Below are positions 62,901 through 64,000 of a DNA stretch of 64,000 bases, piece after piece. This DNA is from Nostoc sp. 'Peltigera membranacea cyanobiont' N6 (GTDB lineage Bacteria; Cyanobacteriota; Cyanobacteriia; Cyanobacteriales; Nostocaceae). The position numbers were made by a program, and so were the translations under genes. The number at the start of each line of letters is the position of its first letter. Position 1 is the stretch's first letter. Location: positions 4,540,501 through 4,604,500 of the forward strand of contig NZ_CP026681.1 of assembly GCF_002949735.1 (NCBI RefSeq), in the 5' to 3' direction. Below the pieces are notes generated by a model. It saw only the letters and a program-made list of their open reading frames with translations. It had not been told where the DNA came from and searched no databases.

Positions 62901-64000
62901 CCAGACTACATGATTCCATCGGCTTTTGTACAGATGGAATCGTTTCCCCTGACTTCCAACGGTAAAGTCAACCGTCGCACTTTACTAGAACCGACGACCA
63001 GCCGACCAGAATTAGCTCAAACTTTTGTTGCACCCCGGACTCCCACCGAAGAAATTTTGGCGGGTATTTGGAGGGATGTTTTAGGGTTAGAACAAGTTGG
63101 GATTTATGACAACTTCTTTAATTTGGGAGGACATTCCTTACTGGCTACTCAGGTTATCTCTCTGACACGCAAAGCATTTAAGGTAGAATTGCCTCTGCGA
63201 AGTTTATTTGAATCTCCAGCGATCGCAACATTAGCTAGAACAGTTGAGACAGCAACTAAGCATGAACTTTCGCCGGATATCATACCATTTAAAGCGGTGC
63301 GAACGTGTGACGGAGTACTGCCAATCTCCTTAACTCAGCTAGAGTTTTGGTTTTTCGAGCAATTCTATCCCGGCAATCCTGTTTACAACCTGCCGCTAGT
63401 TTATCGCGTGACAGGTTCGCTAGATGTGAAAGCGTTAGAGCAGAGTTTAAGAGAAATTGTACGACGACATGAAACCTTCCGAAGTACTTTTAAGGTGGAA
63501 AACGGACAAGTAGTTTATACAATTTCCCCCGAACCTGTATTTGACTTCGCAGTAATAGACTCACAAAATATCCCTGAAACAGAAGCGAAACGACAAGCTG
63601 AGAAGGAGATTAAACAGCCTTTTGATTTGGCGCGGGGGCCGTTATTACGCAGTAAACTTTGGCGTTTGAGTGAAACTGAGCATTTGCTTGTAGTCACAAC
63701 GCACCATATTGTTGCTGATGGTTGGTCTTTTAGCGTGTTAACCCAAGAAATGGCAACCCTTTACGAAGCTTTTTCTCAAGGTAAACCCTCCCCCCTGACC
63801 GAGTTACCCATTCAATATGCAGACTTTGCACATTGGCAACGACAATTATTGCAGGGGCAAGTTTTGGAATCACAGATGCAATTCTGGAAACAACATTTAG
63901 GTGTTAACCCTCCAGTCTTGAAACTACCAACCGATTATCCACGCCCAGCCGTGCGAACCTTCACAGGTGCGCGTCAACCTTTGGTGATTTCTTCAGACTT
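59970..64000 (+). CDS. Second NRPS (C-A-PCP-C..., runs off window)
   Basis: Open from the ATG at 59970 (MVAIQNQNKAKDIEAIYPLS) to the window end, 1,343 codons, no stop. First condensation domain has SSMQQGMLFH and HHILLDG (His150, His151), features of DCL domains that accept a D-residue donor, matching the epimerisation domain at the end of the first synthetase. Adenylation domain about residues 470-1000 (IYTSGSTGTPKG near 645, YGPTEADL, NGKVNRR). My manual alignment to GrsA gives pocket D-V-H-F-I-C-L-L-V-K, which I cannot match to a common amino acid and which may select Choi. PCP Ser1056 in GGHSLL. A second condensation domain (HHIVADG) begins near residue 1110. Two repeat insertions lie inside the A domain. 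Predicted to add the Choi-type residue and then the C-terminal amine part. Confidence 0.92.
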   Translation, partial: MVAIQNQNKAKDIEAIYPLSSMQQGMLFHTLYQPESRIYFEQFRFTLYGDLNKSSFEQAWQQVVQRHSALRTLFVWKNRKQPVQVVRRQVNLPWINRDLRLLSTEEQQTQIISFLNTDKEQSFELDKAPLMRFVLFQLADETYHFIWSFHHILLDGWSWPILFKEIFAFYDSINNNQQLYLTPTRSYRDYINWLQQQDLSSAEEFWRRTLEGFTASTPLVVEQAVGQIAHQQTTNIRHQHLSAEATATLKSFAQQHHLTVSTLVQAGWALLLSRYSGESDVVFGATVSGRPHNLSGVESIVGLFINTLPVRIKIPETADLLPWLVQLQQEHIEREQYSYTSLVDIQGVSEIPRNQPLFESIVVFENYPVNATLQALPGNLRIADRQALGETNYPLTVVAIPGDELVIKINYDRDRFDADTIDRMIGHLLTLLQGITTNSHRNIGELPLLTPAEKDLLLVQWNATQAAQPINDCIHQLFEQHVEKTPESVAVVYENQRFTYRELNQRANQLAHHLQRLGIKPDAPVGICLERSLEAAVAILATLKAGGACVPLDPTYPPERLAFILADTGATVVLTQASLKGIGDWGLGTREQENLVRDSDSLPSTQSPVPSPQMILLNEGWDAIAKESDINLQTDTQAQNLAYIIYTSGSTGTPKGTLVPHRSLTNLIEHHQAKMTTGVGVLQFASLSFDVSYHEMFAAWGLGGTLYMIGESDRKDLDKLIQLLAQEPIAKVFLPVTLWQQLAEIYGDEEHLFQNIREAIACGEQLQITQPMIKLFGRLENCRLYNLYGPTEADLVTSYTFGDQPEEWPIYPPIGKPAVNVQVYLLNHNLQPVPIGVPGELYVSGDGLARGYLNRPDLTEQKFVPNPFYNSKFKIPYGNAKGVQNSKLYKTGDLARYLSDGNIEFLGRIDDLVKVRGFRVELGEVEAVLSKHPQINQAVAKVFGQSAREKYLVAYFVPIQGQTVTIEQLRTFLQDQLPDYMIPSAFVQMESFPLTSNGKVNRRTLLEPTTSRPELAQTFVAPRTPTEEILAGIWRDVLGLEQVGIYDNFFNLGGHSLLATQVISLTRKAFKVELPLRSLFESPAIATLARTVETATKHELSPDIIPFKAVRTCDGVLPISLTQLEFWFFEQFYPGNPVYNLPLVYRVTGSLDVKALEQSLREIVRRHETFRSTFKVENGQVVYTISPEPVFDFAVIDSQNIPETEAKRQAEKEIKQPFDLARGPLLRSKLWRLSETEHLLVVTTHHIVADGWSFSVLTQEMATLYEAFSQGKPSPLTELPIQYADFAHWQRQLLQGQVLESQMQFWKQHLGVNPPVLKLPTDYPRPAVRTFTGARQPLVISSD
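61711..61807 (+). repeat. STRR insertion inside NRPS adenylation domain
   Basis: GGATTGGGGATTGGGGATTA, a middle stretch, then CCCAGTCCCCAGTCCCCAGT: heptamer words identical to the intergenic arrays near 13600-13950, here in frame and without stops. They encode GIGDWGLGTREQE...LPSTQSPVPSPQ between VVLTQASLK and MILLNEGWD, a surface loop where other A domains have only a few residues. Confidence 0.9.
62575..62633 (+). repeat. Dispersed-repeat insertion in NRPS adenylation domain
   Basis: AATTCAAAATTCAAAAT words flank CCCTACGGGAACGCCAAGGG, both familiar intergenic repeat words of Nostoc-type genomes. They are in frame, encoding YNSKFKIPYGNAKGVQNSKL just before YKTGDLARY (A7 motif); the same place in the first NRPS reads EEAQLTSNKKL. 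Confidence 0.82.

Noticed and set aside
1..64000. CRISPR array, tRNA or rRNA genes
   Set aside because: The repeats present are heptamer arrays or palindromes without spacer structure, and no cloverleaf or rRNA segment was recognised by eye; a tRNA scan would be needed to exclude one.

Overview
The window looks like chromosomal DNA of a filamentous, probably Nostoc-type cyanobacterium. HIP1 octamers (GCGATCGC) are frequent, heptanucleotide short tandem repeats (GGGGACT, CCCCAAT, CCAATGA types) fill several gaps, and there are typical cyanobacterial proteins: a TerB/Mo-nitrogenase C-terminal domain protein, a Slr1339-type salt-stress protein, a DUF3326 protein, a low-temperature-induced protein and the TIGR02587/TIGR02588 pair. 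No rRNA, tRNA or CRISPR array was recognised. All calls come from reading the sequence; no database search was possible.

Layout. 1-2250: N-terminus of an exported protein and acs. 2480-9800: an accessory stretch with two PD-(D/E)XK-like proteins, two unknowns, a Zorya-like group (small protein, a MotA/ZorA-like coiled-coil protein broken by a frameshift, an EH-signature protein) and a ParD/ParE toxin-antitoxin pair. 10070-29480: mostly housekeeping genes (TerC, ndk, speA, sugar-nucleotide pyrophosphorylase, ferredoxin, DUF3326, CPBP protease, purN, ABC permease, SNase lipoprotein, ferritin-like protein, HxlR regulator, two VWA proteins, a five-PAS histidine kinase, obgE). 29930-35910: a GCS2-type ligase, a stress group (low-temperature protein, Dps, ChaB-type protein) and the TIGR02587/8 pair. 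36265-41340: a decayed patch with a tnpB pseudogene, an SDR, a SnoaL-like protein, an SDR fragment joined to a Dps fragment, and a DsbA-like protein.

42900-64000 (running off the window) is the main discovery target: an aeruginosin-family nonribosomal peptide cluster. The first synthetase (2,922 aa) reads FkbH N-terminal region / FkbM methyltransferase / FkbH glyceryl-loading HAD domain / carrier / sulfotransferase / C / A / PCP / E. This predicts an O-methylated, sulfated glyceric acid joined to a D-configured aliphatic residue. A dedicated APS kinase can supply the sulfate donor. BacA/BacB/BacC-like enzymes (AerD, AerE, AerF) would turn prephenate into the bicyclic Choi-type proline analogue, and the second synthetase (C-A-PCP-C..., incomplete) has a DCL-like first C domain that fits acceptance of a D-residue. 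A type 2 IPP isomerase, an isoprenoid-synthase-like protein and an unusual Rieske oxygenase point to an isoprenoid-derived or oxidised part, perhaps the guanidine head group. An EamA transporter could export the product. Known relatives that this logic recalls are the sulfated-glycerate aeruginosins (dysinosin, suomilide, varlaxin type); the exact product cannot be read from this window.

Genome plasticity is visible throughout: STRR and other dispersed repeats have entered NRPS coding sequence in frame, an STRR supplies the stop codon of one gene, REP-like hairpins recur, and several genes are broken or fused at recombination joints.
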